DNA of 64,000 nucleotides from Adiantum capillus-veneris (GCA_014529385.2 CM043958.1:91459935-91523934), one strand, 5' to 3'. Positions 22,501-33,759 are shown, counted from the stretch's first letter. Notes: generated by a model from the letters alone, not told the origin. A program made the numbers and translations.

Positions 22501-23853
22501 AAGGATTTTGGTAGCTACTCTTAAACAATATAGAGATGTGTTTGCATGGTCATACAAAGATCTTAAGGGGGTGGATCCAAGTATCTGTCAACACACAATA
22601 CCCCTTAAGAATGACGCCAAACCCAGCAGACAACGTCCCTATACTTACAATGAAACGTTTGCAAAAAAGATCAAGGAGGAGATATATAAACTTAAAGAGG
22701 CAGAGTTTATTTAGCACACCGATTGGGTTTCACCGATTGTGGTGGTCCCGAAGAAAAATGGAAAGTTAAGAGTGTGCGTCAATCTCAAGAAAGTAAATGC
22801 TGCTACAATTCGGGACAACTATCCCCTACCCATTACTGATCATGTAATAGAAAGAGTGGCAGGAAAAGAGGCTTATAGTTTCTTAGATGGCTTTTTGGGG
22901 TACAACCAACTCGTAATAAAGCCAGAGGATCAGCACAAAACGGCTTTCGCAACTGAATGGGATATTTTTGCATTCCGGGTAATGGCTTTTGGCTTAACAA
23001 ATGCACCAGCCACATTTCAGAGGCTGATGGGTCATGCTTTTAAAGAATATTTAAGACAGTTCTTAGAAATCTACATGGATGACTTGTGCATTCACTCTCT
23101 TGTAAGATTGGAACACATAGAGCACTTGACCAAGGTGTTCGAAAAATGCAGACTGTATCGGATTTTCCTGAATCCAGAGAAATGTGTCTTCATGGTAAGA
23201 CAGGGCAAAATATTGGGACATATAGTGTCCAAAAACGGTATTTCGACAGACATGGAGAAGATCAGCGTCATTGTTGATCTACCATGACCAGTAAAGGTAA
23301 AGGAGGTACAGGCATTTATGGGCCATTGTGGATATTATCGCAGATTTGTCTACTCATATGCTATAATTACAAAACCACTTTACGCGCTGATAACTAAATT
23401 TGAGTGGACGGATGAGTGCGAGAAAGCTTTTCAAACTTTGAAGAAAAGGTTAATTTCCCCTCCAATTTTGAAGGCTCCGGATTGGGAAAAGATATTCCAC
23501 ATCCACGTAAATGCATCAGCGTATGCAATAGGATGCATACTTGCATAACCTGGCGAGAACAACATGGATTTCCAATAAGTTACTCCAGTAGACAACTGAA
23601 AAATGCAGAGAAGAATTACACAACAACTGAGAGGGAGGGTTTGGGTATGGTCTATGCGGTGAAAAATTTTAGACACTACTTACTTTCCAATAAATTTGTA
23701 TTCTTCGTTGATCACCAAGCACTGCTGTACTTAGTAAACAAACCTTGCAGTACGGGAAGGATTGTTTGATGGTTCATCATACTGCTTGAGTTTGACTTCA
23801 CGGTAGTAGTCAATAAAGGAACTACACACCAAAGAGCGGATCATTTATCTAGA
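22501..23853 (+). pseudogene. Element B reverse transcriptase and RNase H
   Basis: RT is readable from 22508, with the Y-M-D-D box at 23072-23083 and the N-P-E-K-C segment near 23170. RNase H follows: D/N-A-S-A-Y-A-I-G near 23511 (first acidic residue now Asn) and D-H-Q-A-L-L-Y near 23710. Stops: TAG 22712, TGA 23285, TAA 23546, TGA 23767; the last three fit C-to-T changes in CGA or CAA codons. One base is missing near 23570, shifting the frame. Inactive. Confidence 0.85.
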
Positions 23854-24959
23854 ATGATGCATGGGGAAAACCTAGTAGGGGTTGATGATGATTTGCCAGA
23901 TGCATATCTTTTCAACATAGAAATGGTTCCAAGATGGAGCGAGGATGTAATTCCTTTGCTGACTATTGGGTCATTGAATGTGACAAGACAACCATCTACC
24001 ATTGCAGCATCTAGATCATTGGTAATGTTGGCGGGCAGGTTATACAAACAGGGATCGGATTAAATCCTTAGGCTTTGTGTTGAATCGAGTGAATGGGAAT
24101 TGTACCTAAACCAAGCTCATATACAAACAACGGGGATTCACAATGGGCATGCATAGATGTATCAAAGATTGACGAGAATGGGTGTGTATTGGCCGAAAAT
24201 GCAACATAGTGTTCATACGCATATCAAATCATGCGTTGGATGCACGCTTCAAAAGCCAATAGAGCACGCGACTCTATTCAGATTATCTGTAGCACCCCGA
24301 TGGAGTAACTACATTGTTGAATACCTCACCACTAGGATACTACCTGAAGGGATGAGTAGATCACGTATCAAAACGATCACAAAAGAGGCAGAAAACTATG
24401 TACTGGTTGAGGACAATCTTTACAAGAGGGGAAAAGACAATCAATTGAGAATCTGCGCGACTGAAGAGGAATACATTCCTATCTTAGAGCAAGCACACGG
24501 CGGACAAGCTGGTGGACATTTCTCAACTGACAAAACGGCCAAAGCAATTCTTATTGCAAGCATATGGTGGCCTACACTATTCATGGACGCTGAAGAGTTA
24601 GTGAAATGATGTGCTGATTGCCAGAAAACAAAAATTCCTAGAGCACGAGATGATATGCCCTTGAGGCCAATGATGGGGGCAAGAGCGTTTACGAAATGGG
24701 GAATAGATTTTGTAGGACCAATAGCGCCTCCGGGATATAAAACACATGCTCAATACATTATTATGGCAATAGATTATCTAACAAAATGGGTGGAAGCGAA
24801 AGCAACAACCAGAAATGATGCAAAAAGGACATCACAATTTTTGTATGAGAACATTTTCACCAGATATGGCTTACCAATAGAGCTAGTGATCGAATTCCTA
24901 TTGGATGAATTCATGGTAATTCACAGGAAGTCATCTCCCTATCACCCACAAGCTAACGA
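23854..24959 (+). pseudogene. Element B integrase, part 1, with duplicated zinc module
   Basis: The first zinc module (H-x6-H ... C-x2-C) spans about 24112-24250 and the second about 24486-24625. Both are preceded by the same kind of lead (L-Y-K-Q/R-G-x-D), so a unit of about 125 residues seems to have been duplicated. The first catalytic Asp is at 24706-24708. The stretch with the second catalytic Asp is deleted near 24893. Stops at 24061, 24154 and 24607 fit C-to-T changes. At 24959 the minus-strand element begins, inside the H-P-Q-A-N block. Confidence 0.82.
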
Positions 24960-26985
24960 TGGAGAGGGGGAAAGCGGAACACACCCAACGCACAGCACAA
25001 TGCCTCACTATAGCCCAGGGTATACACAACGCCCCAATCCACTATAGTTCACCTTCAAAACTCAACACTACCCGCAAACAAACCACTGCTTTCACACAAC
25101 CATACGCACATATGCCTTGCAATGCACCATACAGACTCAATCACTCCGCTCCGCTCAATTCACAGCCTTCCACACTCATACAACCTCTCTCTATCTTTCT
25201 TTGCACGACAATCCTCGGGGGGCACACATGCCTACACACGCCCGAAAACACACGCACACAAGCAGAGAAGAGAAGGGGGAAGGGGGAATGACTCCCAGAA
25301 ACAATAGGGAATAGTCTTCTAGCATAGGCAATATCATGTACAACCAACACACCACCGGCATGAACCTCGGCAACAACCAAAAACAATGGCTCAAAGGCCT
25401 TGTCAAAACACCTCAAGCCAAAAACTTACATTCGCCAAAGACCCTGGTCCAAAAGACCCTAAAAAATGAACAAAAACCTCCTTTTATAGGGGTGTGCCTA
25501 GAAATCTCAAAAAAGAAAAAATGTGGTGTGATTCCATGTCGTGCACTCCATTTGGCGTTCCTTTTAGCATTATCTTGAATTGCAAACACTTGGATTAGTT
25601 TACTTTGGAAAGCTTTTCTTGATGTGCACACTTGTCCTTTGCAACTTCCACTTTGGCCGGCCGGTTTGTCCCTTTCTTGCCTTTTCCTTACCCTTAGCCT
25701 TGCACTTCAATTGCTTGTCGGCACCTCCTACCAGCGAGACCCCTCTCCTTCAAGGCAATAGCGATGTCGCTATTGGGGGGGGTACAACCCTTCTCTCTCA
25801 AAAATATTGGCCCATTACGGGCGCGGGAAACACCGCATACAGCCTGACACGTCATCACCGACCAACCGCCCTGCAACCACCCACGGGCGCCACCACCTCG
25901 TCGGTTGCCGCCCAAAACCGCCGGCAGCCCCACCACAGCAGCGCCCAATGCGGACGCCATAGCTACGCCCAAGGGGAGCTCCCCTCACCCTTCTCCTTGT
26001 GTACCAATGAAGGGGCCACGCCCTTGTATATATACCACGAGCCTCTGGCTCGACACTGCGCATGTGGGCTAAATGCGGCGACACGTGGCAGCTCTACAGA
26101 TTCCCAAGCCTCAAGGCTTTGAGAAATCCCTTTGTTTTTTTAACAAAAACTTTGTTTTTTGCCTGCCTTTGCCAGGTTCCCATTCTCTCCTCCCACCTCC
26201 TGTTGCCAAGCTGCAAAGCCCGGGTGAAACTCCATCTTCTCGGCTACAATCACCCTCTCTGTACCTGCACTTGTACTTCTCGGCATCCTCGAATCAGGGC
26301 CTTTAAAAATGGAAAAAATCATCTGCAAACAATTTTGGGCAAAGGTACCCCAGCTTCCGACTTCCATAACTTCTTGCTCCGAACTCCGTTTGGCATGCAG
26401 TCACTTCTTGTTAACTCCGTATGATGTACACTTTTCTCTAGAACTTTGTCGAGGCCCAAAAGATGCTAGATGGAACATTCTCCAATGCGGCCAAGTGGGC
26501 TCAGACCCGGCCCCTGGAAAAACTTTAAATGACCATATGTTGCAAACCGTGGCTCCGATCCGCAATCTGAAAAGACGGGTAGGCTCCATGAATTGAGCTC
26601 TACACATCTATACCTCAAGCTCTACTTGGACCACCTGTCTCCAGCTGCCCTGTCTGGCAAGAATCTGCAAACCACCAAAGCTTCAACCTTGAATAACTTG
26701 GGCTGTGTAACTCGGTTTGATGAACCGTCTGAACCTATTCCTTCTGCACTTCAAGCTCTTCATTTCTGGACCCAAAAAACTGCACTTTTCATCTCCTTCA
26801 CCTGCTACCCCAAATAGCTCATTATGTAGCCTTTCTTGGCCTATAAGACGCATCATGCATACACTTCCGCTGCTACCTGCCATCCCATGGACTTCCTAGC
26901 TGCATCATCCCTTTGCCATGCTTTTGCTTGCCTATATACACCTGTCCATGCCACCTTCTATTGTTGACACACTTTGGTTTCACCA
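24960..26985 (-). repeat. LTR of the minus-strand element, left copy (3' LTR)
   Basis: About 2026 bp. Bases 25021-25777 are identical to the right copy, while the first 60 bp and the last 1.2 kb differ by several percent. A TATATATA lies near 26029 (promoter orientation minus). Short ORFs inside are shared by both copies but are not supported as genes. Confidence 0.85.
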
Positions 26986-27003
26986 TCATTGCCCACCCCC
27001 TCG
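26986..27003 (-). promoter_or_regulatory. Polypurine tract of the minus-strand element
   Basis: The minus strand reads CGAGGGGGTGGGCAATGA directly before the LTR, mostly purine with a G run. Confidence 0.6.
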
Positions 27004-27308
27004 TTGAACATTTATCTTCAACCACACAAAAGCTTTATTCCACTATAAACTGCAAAACCTGGCACACACTATGAGAAAACTAAAAACCATATGTACATTG
27101 CTTTATTGCACCCTATTGCCAAACCTTCAAGTGGGTTGCCCCACCCCCTGCATAACATAGCTTCCACCTGGATCAAACACCTGGAAATGTTCACTTTCAT
27201 CCATCTGCAACAATCTCCAATAGTGCCCTATGCAAGCACGTAGCCATCCATGCACACAAAAGGCATGGATTACTCGAACCAACCGAAAGAACTGGTTTTG
27301 TAACCACA

Positions 27309-27824
27309 TCATCTGTACGAACCAACACTTCTGACCCTCCCTCCCAGCCATGTAAAGTAGAGCTCAAAGGAACCCCGTATCTGACGGATAACATACTGCA
27401 CCGTTGCACTTACAAGCATACCTTTCAACCATGGGTTGCATATCTCTTTTGAAAGCTTGGACACATCCTGGGAATCTCCTCCATATGCCATAGAACACAT
27501 ATCTTGCACTCGCTTCATGCTCTCTTGCACCTCCTCTTCGAACTCACTTACATTGTCATCAAGCCCTTCATCATCGATTGGCCCTTCAAGGTCGCTCAGC
27601 ATTTCCTTCTGTCCAGCTTCAGTCTCCTTCTCTTCAATCACCTCTTCTACAGCTGCACCAGGCTCCTCTAAGGAAGAGAGAAACTCGTTCTCTACCACAT
27701 CCATCTCCAGTTCCTTCATAGACACGGCTACTTTATCCCTCTTGTCAAAAGTCTGCACAGTTTCACCACCATGGCACATTCCACCGTTGCTTTCATCATC
27801 ACACCCATTAGCATGGCACCACAC
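27309..27824 (-). pseudogene. Acidic open frame downstream of the minus-strand gag
   Basis: 171 codons, rich in Glu, Asp and Val, in a different frame from gag. It may be the remainder of the gag tail after a frameshift. No motif recognised, and low support as an independent gene. Confidence 0.35.
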
Positions 27825-27907
27825 ACTACCTTCACCTGCATTCCATCATCTATAGGTCTAGACCGCATCTTTTGGCTTTCATCAACTATCTCGGCTTGCT
27901 CTGTTCC

Positions 27908-28881
27908 CTATTCTTCTTGCACATGGGCTACTACCATATCATCAAACGTATAAGAGGGCAGCTTTACCTCTACCAGTTTGGGTTCATTAGACTCCGTCTC
28001 CTCGTCATAGGATGTGGACTCATCCGCATTGTTCTCCTTGCTTGTCTCCCAGCAAATTGAGCTTGTATCATCATCGACATCGGCATCATATACCGACTCC
28101 GTATCAGCATCTGCATCCACTTGCTGCTCCACAAAAGCTTGACCATCTTCACCACTTTGCAAACTTTCTTCATCAGCGTCTGAACCCTCAGTATCTGCAT
28201 CTTGATCACATTCTGCTACCCTTTCATGCAAACTTTCAACAAGCACATGCTTTACCTCTTCAATCCGTACTGGAACCTCCACATCGTTCACCTCGGCATG
28301 GAGCTTCTCCTCGTTGAAAAGCTCTTCCACCCTCGGCACATGCACATCACCAACTGGAAACCTCCAAGGAACATAACCAATAGTAGGTCTTACTTCCATA
28401 GGCCTTGCATTTTGCACAACTGGAATCACCTTTTGTTGGACCCAAGAGCACTTTGCTACCTCCGCAACAGGCATATAATCTGTTGGCTTTAGCATACCCA
28501 ACTCCAACTTCTGCTTCACCTTTCTGCTCTTAATCTTTGCCAGATAGACCATGTCTTCATAGGTATCTGCGCCATCTTCAACCTTTTCTCTAATCTTTGG
28601 ATGTAAGCACTCTAACAGCTTTGACAACTTCAAAGATTGATTGCTTTTGACCCCAGTAGCAATCTCTAACTGCTTCCAACAAGCTTCAAACTGCTCAATG
28701 AAGATAGAGAAATCCTTACTTACATCCTGGCATATCGCCTTCAACCTTGCACTGGCTTTTTATGCCGTAATCACCTCTCGAAACTGCTCCAGAAACTGAC
28801 TCTGCAACCTTTGCCATGTTTCTCGATCACTGCTCTCTAAGCCATCAAACCACACCTTGGCTCATCCTCGCATCAACAACG
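27908..28881 (-). pseudogene. Gag of the minus-strand element, C-terminal part
   Basis: The long open piece (27908-28744) continues the gag begun at 33895 after the nested element. The capsid-like core has W-F-D-G-L ... W-Q-R-L ... F-L-E-Q-F spacing, typical of retrotransposon gag, followed by a K-L-S-K-L-L-E-C-L helix segment and a long acidic Asp/Glu/Ser-rich tail. No zinc knuckle is seen. Stops are TGA near 28846 and TAA near 28756, both minus strand. Gag is the only recognisable protein of this element. Confidence 0.7.
28877..28881. repeat. Target site duplication of the nested element, left copy (CAACG)
   Basis: Identical to 33755-33759; both copies touch the TG and CA ends of the LTRs. 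Confidence 0.85.
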
Positions 28882-29274
28882 TGTTAGTGCCTGATTTATC
28901 AGGGCTTTCAGGGCAGTCAGGCTATTACTTTTTGAACTGTAACTAAAACCTTTATCTTTGAACCTTAGGGATGAGTGAACATGGGTATTTTATATTTTGG
29001 GGAGTTAGTGTGTGTCTCGTGAATTCTCAGGACGAGAAGCAGTTATGTCTATGCCTGTTGACGCAGTTGGCTCTCTCCTGCATTAGTTCTGTGTTTTCTG
29101 CTGTATTACTGAATGATGATGATGGATGGCACACTATCTTCTCTTTATCTCTGATGTTACATACTTGTCTTCTTTGCAGTATGGTGTTTGAAGTATGCAG
29201 TTTCCTGTTTCCTGTTTGATATGAATTGTATGTTTACTGCATTGGTTGTTTGTTATGGCAATGTGTGCCTAACA
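28882..29274 (+). repeat. 5' LTR of the nested RT-less element (393 bp)
   Basis: TGTTAG to CTAACA. An AT-rich TATA-like region lies near 28990. Its partner is 33361-33754. Confidence 0.9.
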
Positions 29275-29276
29275 TT

Positions 29277-29294
29277 TGGCGATTCTGCTACTGG
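29277..29294 (+). promoter_or_regulatory. Candidate primer binding site of the nested element
   Basis: TGGCGATTCTGCTACTGG starts two bases after the 5' LTR, as expected for a tRNA primer site. The tRNA was not identified. Confidence 0.5.
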
Positions 29295-29330
29295 TTCGAA
29301 TTTCGCCTAAAACCATATGGGTGCTAAGGA

Positions 29331-29525
29331 ATGAATCACAGCGGCGACCTGTTCCCTGATAGTGACCATTTGCGAGATTTTGCGAACTCGAAAACACAGG
29401 GGGAAGAGTCTGAGGAGTATGCAACAGAATTCTTGAAAGAATTCTACCCACAACTGCCCAGCGAAGTCAGAATTCTCATTCTCAAAAAAGGTAGTTACAA
29501 AACTGTTACCCTTTGGAGCCTGTAA
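29331..29525 (+). CDS. Short ORF at the start of the nested element
   Basis: 64 codons from an ATG, acidic, with the segment E-Y-A-T-E-F-L-K-E-F-Y. It is the first ORF after the candidate primer site. No family recognised; it may be leader or gag remnant. Confidence 0.3.
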   Translation: MNHSGDLFPDSDHLRDFANSKTQGEESEEYATEFLKEFYPQLPSEVRILILKKGSYKTVTLWSL

Positions 29526-29600
29526 TTTACCTTCAAACTACAATGTGCATAATCAAAGAATGCTAGTACAGTATTCTAGACAAGGGAGAAGCAGCAATGC

Positions 29601-30065
29601 ATGAGTGAATCAGGGCAGGGGTCCAATGTTCCACAACATTCATATGGAACAAGGTTTAGACTTAGAAGGGAATTATCTGCAAGGGGGAGACAAGGAGATG
29701 AGTTAGATGGTGATGATCAACAAGAACCAGTAGGAGAACTTGCTGCAGGGGCAGAAATTGTTGGGGAGGGGACTGAACTGCATGAACCTGAAAACAGGCT
29801 GCAGGAAACCCTACCTTCAAACCAAGAAGGCCAACAAACAACTCATCCCACATCAAACCCACTTTTGGGACCATTGGTCAATTTATTGTTAGCCCAAACA
29901 GTTTTGAAGTCTCTGTATAGTTTCTGTGAAAATTATGTGCAGTTTTTTGCAGAATGCAGTTTCAATTTTTCAGTTTACAGACTACAGTTTCAGGTATTTC
30001 AGTTTGCAATGCAGTTTAAGCAGTTTCAGGGTTTAAAGAGGTACAAATGCTCTCTATTCTTTTGA
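29601..30065 (+). CDS. Nested element ORF 1, unknown
   Basis: 154 codons from the ATG at 29601. Arg-rich N-terminus, Glu/Gly/Gln-rich middle, then a C-terminus rich in Phe, Tyr and Gln. The arginine-rich start recalls retroelement gag proteins, but there is no capsid motif. The frame ends with TGA at 30063-30065, 10 bp before ORF 2, which lies in another frame. Confidence 0.4.
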   Translation: MSESGQGSNVPQHSYGTRFRLRRELSARGRQGDELDGDDQQEPVGELAAGAEIVGEGTELHEPENRLQETLPSNQEGQQTTHPTSNPLLGPLVNLLLAQTVLKSLYSFCENYVQFFAECSFNFSVYRLQFQVFQFAMQFKQFQGLKRYKCSLFF

Positions 30066-30075
30066 TGGGTGATTA

Positions 30076-30510
30076 ATGGCAAGGAAGAAGAAGAAAAAGT
30101 GTGCTATTTGTCAAAAAGATGGGCACTGTGCAAAGCAATGTCCTTACGTGTGCAAGCCTTGTCAAAAGGAAGATGTATGTGTCAAATACTGTATGCATAA
30201 ACTGTGCAAGAAGTTGTATCGAATTGGCAGATCTTTTCAAGATGCATCAGATCATGAGGAACTATGTGATGCACAAGAGGATTTGGATGATTTTTCTAAT
30301 CTTCTTGACAAGGCAGAAGACTGGCATGAAGGTCATGAAGGAAAAAGAAGAAAGTCGTGCTCTAGTATGCGTAGGATACAGGTGTTACAAGAAGCAATTG
30401 AAGGCTTGACAGAGAAGTATGAAGATCAGTTTCAGGAGGAAGACGAAAGTGATGATGAGTGGAGAGTTACAACACCAATGTTTCCCTTGGTTGGGAACAA
30501 TCATGTTTAA
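30076..30510 (+). CDS. Nested element ORF 2, CCHC zinc-knuckle protein
   Basis: 144 codons from the ATG at 30076. Five Lys/Arg residues precede a perfect C-x2-C-x4-H-x4-C knuckle (Cys at codon 9), and further Cys pairs follow to about codon 45, so more than one zinc site is possible. The rest is acidic and helical. The knuckle points to nucleic-acid binding as in gag nucleocapsid; it could also be a captured host fragment. The end overlaps the next frame by about 50 bp, consistent with a single-base frame change there. Confidence 0.55.
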   Translation: MARKKKKKCAICQKDGHCAKQCPYVCKPCQKEDVCVKYCMHKLCKKLYRIGRSFQDASDHEELCDAQEDLDDFSNLLDKAEDWHEGHEGKRRKSCSSMRRIQVLQEAIEGLTEKYEDQFQEEDESDDEWRVTTPMFPLVGNNHV

Positions 30511-33011
30511 CTTCTCCAAATGCACTTGTTGCAAGTCTCAAATCAATGAAAGAAGCTCAAGCACAAAGCCAACCTGAAGAAGTCAAGAAGGTGATGTTGG
30601 AAAGGGCAGAAGAAAAGGAGCATCCTGAGAGCCAAAGAAGCCAAAAGGAGCACTTAGTATCCCAAAACCACACTCCAAATAAACTCAAGGGTTTGCACAA
30701 TGTTGATGTACCAAAAGTTTTTCAGGGACCTGCAATTTCAAAAACTGAAGTTTCAAAGCCTGAATTTGAATTTTCAGTACCTGAAGTTTTTCAACCTGAT
30801 TTTGATGTTCTTGAATTTGGGATCAAAGTTGTAGATACTCAGATTATTGAAGAGAAGAAGTTGATTCAGGAAGAAGAGTTTGTTCAATGCAAGGGAGACA
30901 TAGTCCAAAAGATGATGAAGGAAGAAGGGGGAAGCCAGGAGCAACTCATGAGCCAAAGGAGCCAAGAGGATTGCCAGCTATCCCCAAACCTCACATCGAA
31001 GAGACTCACCTCTTTGCAGGAAGAGAAGGACAGTTGCCCAAAAGAAGAATTATTGGTTGAGAAGAAGGGAATACAAGTGGGAGTGAGCGAGAGAAGCCAC
31101 CAATATCCCATACAAACCCATATACCAACATTTGACATCAATCTTGAAGATGTTGAAATTCAGGGAGACATCAGATTTCAGTGTAATGCAGTGGAAGATC
31201 CGAAGATACATAAAGACATAATGTGTGCTACTGATGAGGATGATGTGATGAATCATTTTTTGATGAATCTTGATGAGGAATATTTGACAGGTGACAGTTC
31301 GGAAGGTGTTTGTGTTGATGGAGAAGAGTTTTTTGGAGTTTTGAAAACTGAAAGCCAATTTCCGAGAGTGGATATGAATTATTCACGTTGTGAAGACAAG
31401 GATCTTCAATTTCAGATCCCTGAATTACCAGTTTTGATACCAAAGGTCCCTGATTTGCAAAGTTTCAGAATTCAGGTCCCTGATCCGTAGATTACTGATT
31501 TGCAAAGAAGTTATGTACCTGAACTTGTTGAATTTCAAAGTCTTTTTCTTTCTCAAGTGAAGATGATCAATAATCTCTCATTAGAGCTAGAGAATGAGAG
31601 GCATTCAAGTATGGTTGCGGCAAATGAAGCGCTTTCCAAAATCAGTCAACTTCAAGAAGAAAAGACATCATTGATGATGGAGATTTCTCAGGTTCAAACT
31701 AAATCCGATTTGCATATTTCTTACGGTTATGAAGTTCATGATGCTCTTAAGCAAGTTGTTTTGAACAAGGATAATCAAATTGAGGACTTGAAGCTTCAAC
31801 TTACTCAAATAAAGAATGTGGAGTTTTCTTCAAATCTTGATGTTACAGAAGGTTTCTTGAATGATGATGTTGTTATCAATGATCTATATGATGTTGGTGC
31901 TTTTACAAATTCAGTCATGGATATTGGAAGTCCGTCTTTTTACAGTGAAGTTCAGTTTACTGATGATATTCTTGATGATTTATACCAAATTTCTGATGTC
32001 AATGGTTTTGTTGATGCTGAGGAGATGGTTTTGACTTATGATTATGCAAGTATTTTGGAAGTTCTTGATGATGGTGAAGTGGATTTTCTTGGAGATTGTT
32101 CTACATTTCTATGTGATGGTGTTGATGAAGGATATGATGTTGATATTCTTATATCTCATTGGTTTTATATCTTCATGCTTTATGACATAAGGGAAGTTTT
32201 TCAAGGAGCAGAAGTCAAAAGTTTTTAGTTTCAGGGAGATATCACTGATTGGACAGTTTTGCAGCTACAAAGTGGATTTCTTTATGTTTTTGATAAGGGA
32301 GGTGAGGAAGCCATCTTGGTGGTGTTTTTTATGCGTAAAGGAGAGTTCAATCTGTTATTTTTAAGCCTTGAATCAAATCAATTTGATGAAGAAGCAGATC
32401 AATTTTGGTTTTTCTTGAATCAAGATTTTCAAGGAAATCAATTGATTTGGCATGCGGAGTCTAAATCAGGTCTTCGAGTGTTGCATCTACATGCAGAGAT
32501 ATTGGACGTGTTCAAGAGACAGTGTCTAATGGTTGCAAAGTTTACATCCTACCTTGAATCTTTCTTCATTCTTCTTGAAGGGAAAACTGAACTTGAACGT
32601 GAACCTGACCCTGAACCTAAACCTGAACTTTCTACTGAATTTGGATATGTATTTGAATATGAAAATGGGCCTAAAGACCTCACATCACTTGAAGAAGAGG
32701 AGATTTTTCTACTTTGTAGAAGGTATCTCAATTCAACAGATGTGGAGAAAATGAAGACTGAAGTGATGGAGTACATGAAGAGAGTTTGGGAGAAAATGAA
32801 AGTAATGGTGTATGATGTGGTGAGTAAACCATATCAGATGTTTGCAGAGGAGGAGATAAAGGAGGAAAAATTGTTTATGGAGAAGCAGTATACTGACCTA
32901 AAAGAGCAGTTGGAGGATCTGAAGATGCAGCTGCAGCAACAAGAAGGCCAACAATATGAGCAGGTGTTTGTTAAAAAAATTCTGAAGTGTTTGCAGGAAC
33001 TGATGTGCTAG
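30511..33011 (+). pseudogene. Nested element long frame, two TAG stops
   Basis: One frame of about 830 codons broken only by TAG at 31488-31490 and 32226-32228. Composition: Glu/Lys/Gln-rich, with V-P-(E/K)-(V/F)-type repeats of P, D, F and V (about 30700-31490), a likely coiled coil (about 31530-31830), a long Asp-rich stretch, and a final coiled-coil-like Glu/Gln region (32840-32960). No polymerase, integrase or protease motif. Such a long frame with two identical stops suggests recent loss of a large unknown protein. Confidence 0.5.
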
Positions 33012-33373
33012 CAGGAGTTCAGGAGCATATGACTGAAGCAACAGGGACAAGTACAGCTGCAGGACAGGCTAAAGATGTTGCAGAGGAGGACACAGAACCT
33101 GTAGGAGGAATTCACGACTTAAATGATCCAGTGCAAATGATTGTGGATGAGATAATCTATCAGGACATTGAAAGTACTAAGGAGGCAGTTACAGTTCAGG
33201 TGGATGCAGAGGTTGAAGAATTTGACAAGGAAACTCCAACTACAATAGCAATTTCACAACAAACTGAATTCAAGGTTCAGCTGGTGGATGAATTTTTTGA
33301 TCAAGGGATATTGTGGGTTCTCACAAGGTTTGAGAAACCTTGCCAACCAGGTGTGCCAGGTGTTAGTGCCTGA
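32987..33373 (+). CDS. Open frame overlapping the 3' LTR of the nested element
   Basis: 128 codons in another frame, overlapping the end of the long frame and running 13 bp into the LTR. Glu/Val/Thr-rich with no motif. Most likely the continuation of the long frame after a small indel. Confidence 0.3.
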   Translation: MFAGTDVLAGVQEHMTEATGTSTAAGQAKDVAEEDTEPVGGIHDLNDPVQMIVDEIIYQDIESTKEAVTVQVDAEVEEFDKETPTTIAISQQTEFKVQLVDEFFDQGILWVLTRFEKPCQPGVPGVSA

Positions 33374-33754
33374 TTTATCAGGGCTTTCAGGGCAGTCAAG
33401 CTATTACTTTTTGAACTGTAACTAAAACCTTTATCTTTGAACCTTAGGGATAAGTGAACATGGGTATTTTATATTTTGGGGAAGTTAGTGTGTGTCTCGT
33501 GAATTCTCAGGACGAGAAGTAGTTATGTCTATGCCTGTTGACGTAGTTGGCTCTCTCCTGCATTAGTTATGTGTTTTCTGTTGTATTACTGAATGATGAT
33601 GATGGATGGCACACTATCTTCTCTTTATCTCTGATGTTACATACCTGTCTTCTTTGCAGTATGGTGTTTGATGTATGAAGTTTCCTGTTTCCTGTTTGAT
33701 ATGAATTGTATGTTTACTGCATTGGGTGTTTGTTATGGCAATGTGTGCCTAACA
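33361..33754 (+). repeat. 3' LTR of the nested RT-less element (394 bp)
   Basis: Differs from the 5' LTR by ten substitutions and one inserted A. No strong polypurine tract precedes it; GGTGTGCCAGG is the best purine-rich candidate. Confidence 0.9.
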
Positions 33755-33759
33755 CAACG

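Larger units (their letters stand above)
28882..33754 (+). mobile_element. Nested LTR element with zinc-knuckle protein and no RT
   Basis: LTRs 28882-29274 and 33361-33754 differ by ten substitutions and one base of length. CAACG target copies lie at 28877-28881 and 33755-33759. The 4.1-kb inside is largely open but contains no RT, RNase H, integrase or protease motif that I can find. One CCHC knuckle suggests a gag-like product. It is non-autonomous and would need enzymes from elsewhere. The low LTR difference makes it one of the younger insertions here. Confidence 0.88.

Noticed and set aside
25117-26122. Small ORFs repeated at 34168-35173
   Set aside because: They are repeated only because they lie in the two LTRs of the same element. 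They overlap on both strands and show no motif.
27436-28492. Plus-strand Ser/His-rich ORFs
   Set aside because: They are shadows of the acidic minus-strand gag of the element.
30459-30510. Programmed minus-one frameshift between the zinc-knuckle ORF and the long frame
   Set aside because: The frames overlap, but I found no slippery heptamer in the right phase; a single-base indel is simpler.
31488-32228. TAG read-through or altered genetic code in the nested element
   Set aside because: Only two stops, other elements here also carry TAG, and simple decay explains it. No read-through signal was recognised.
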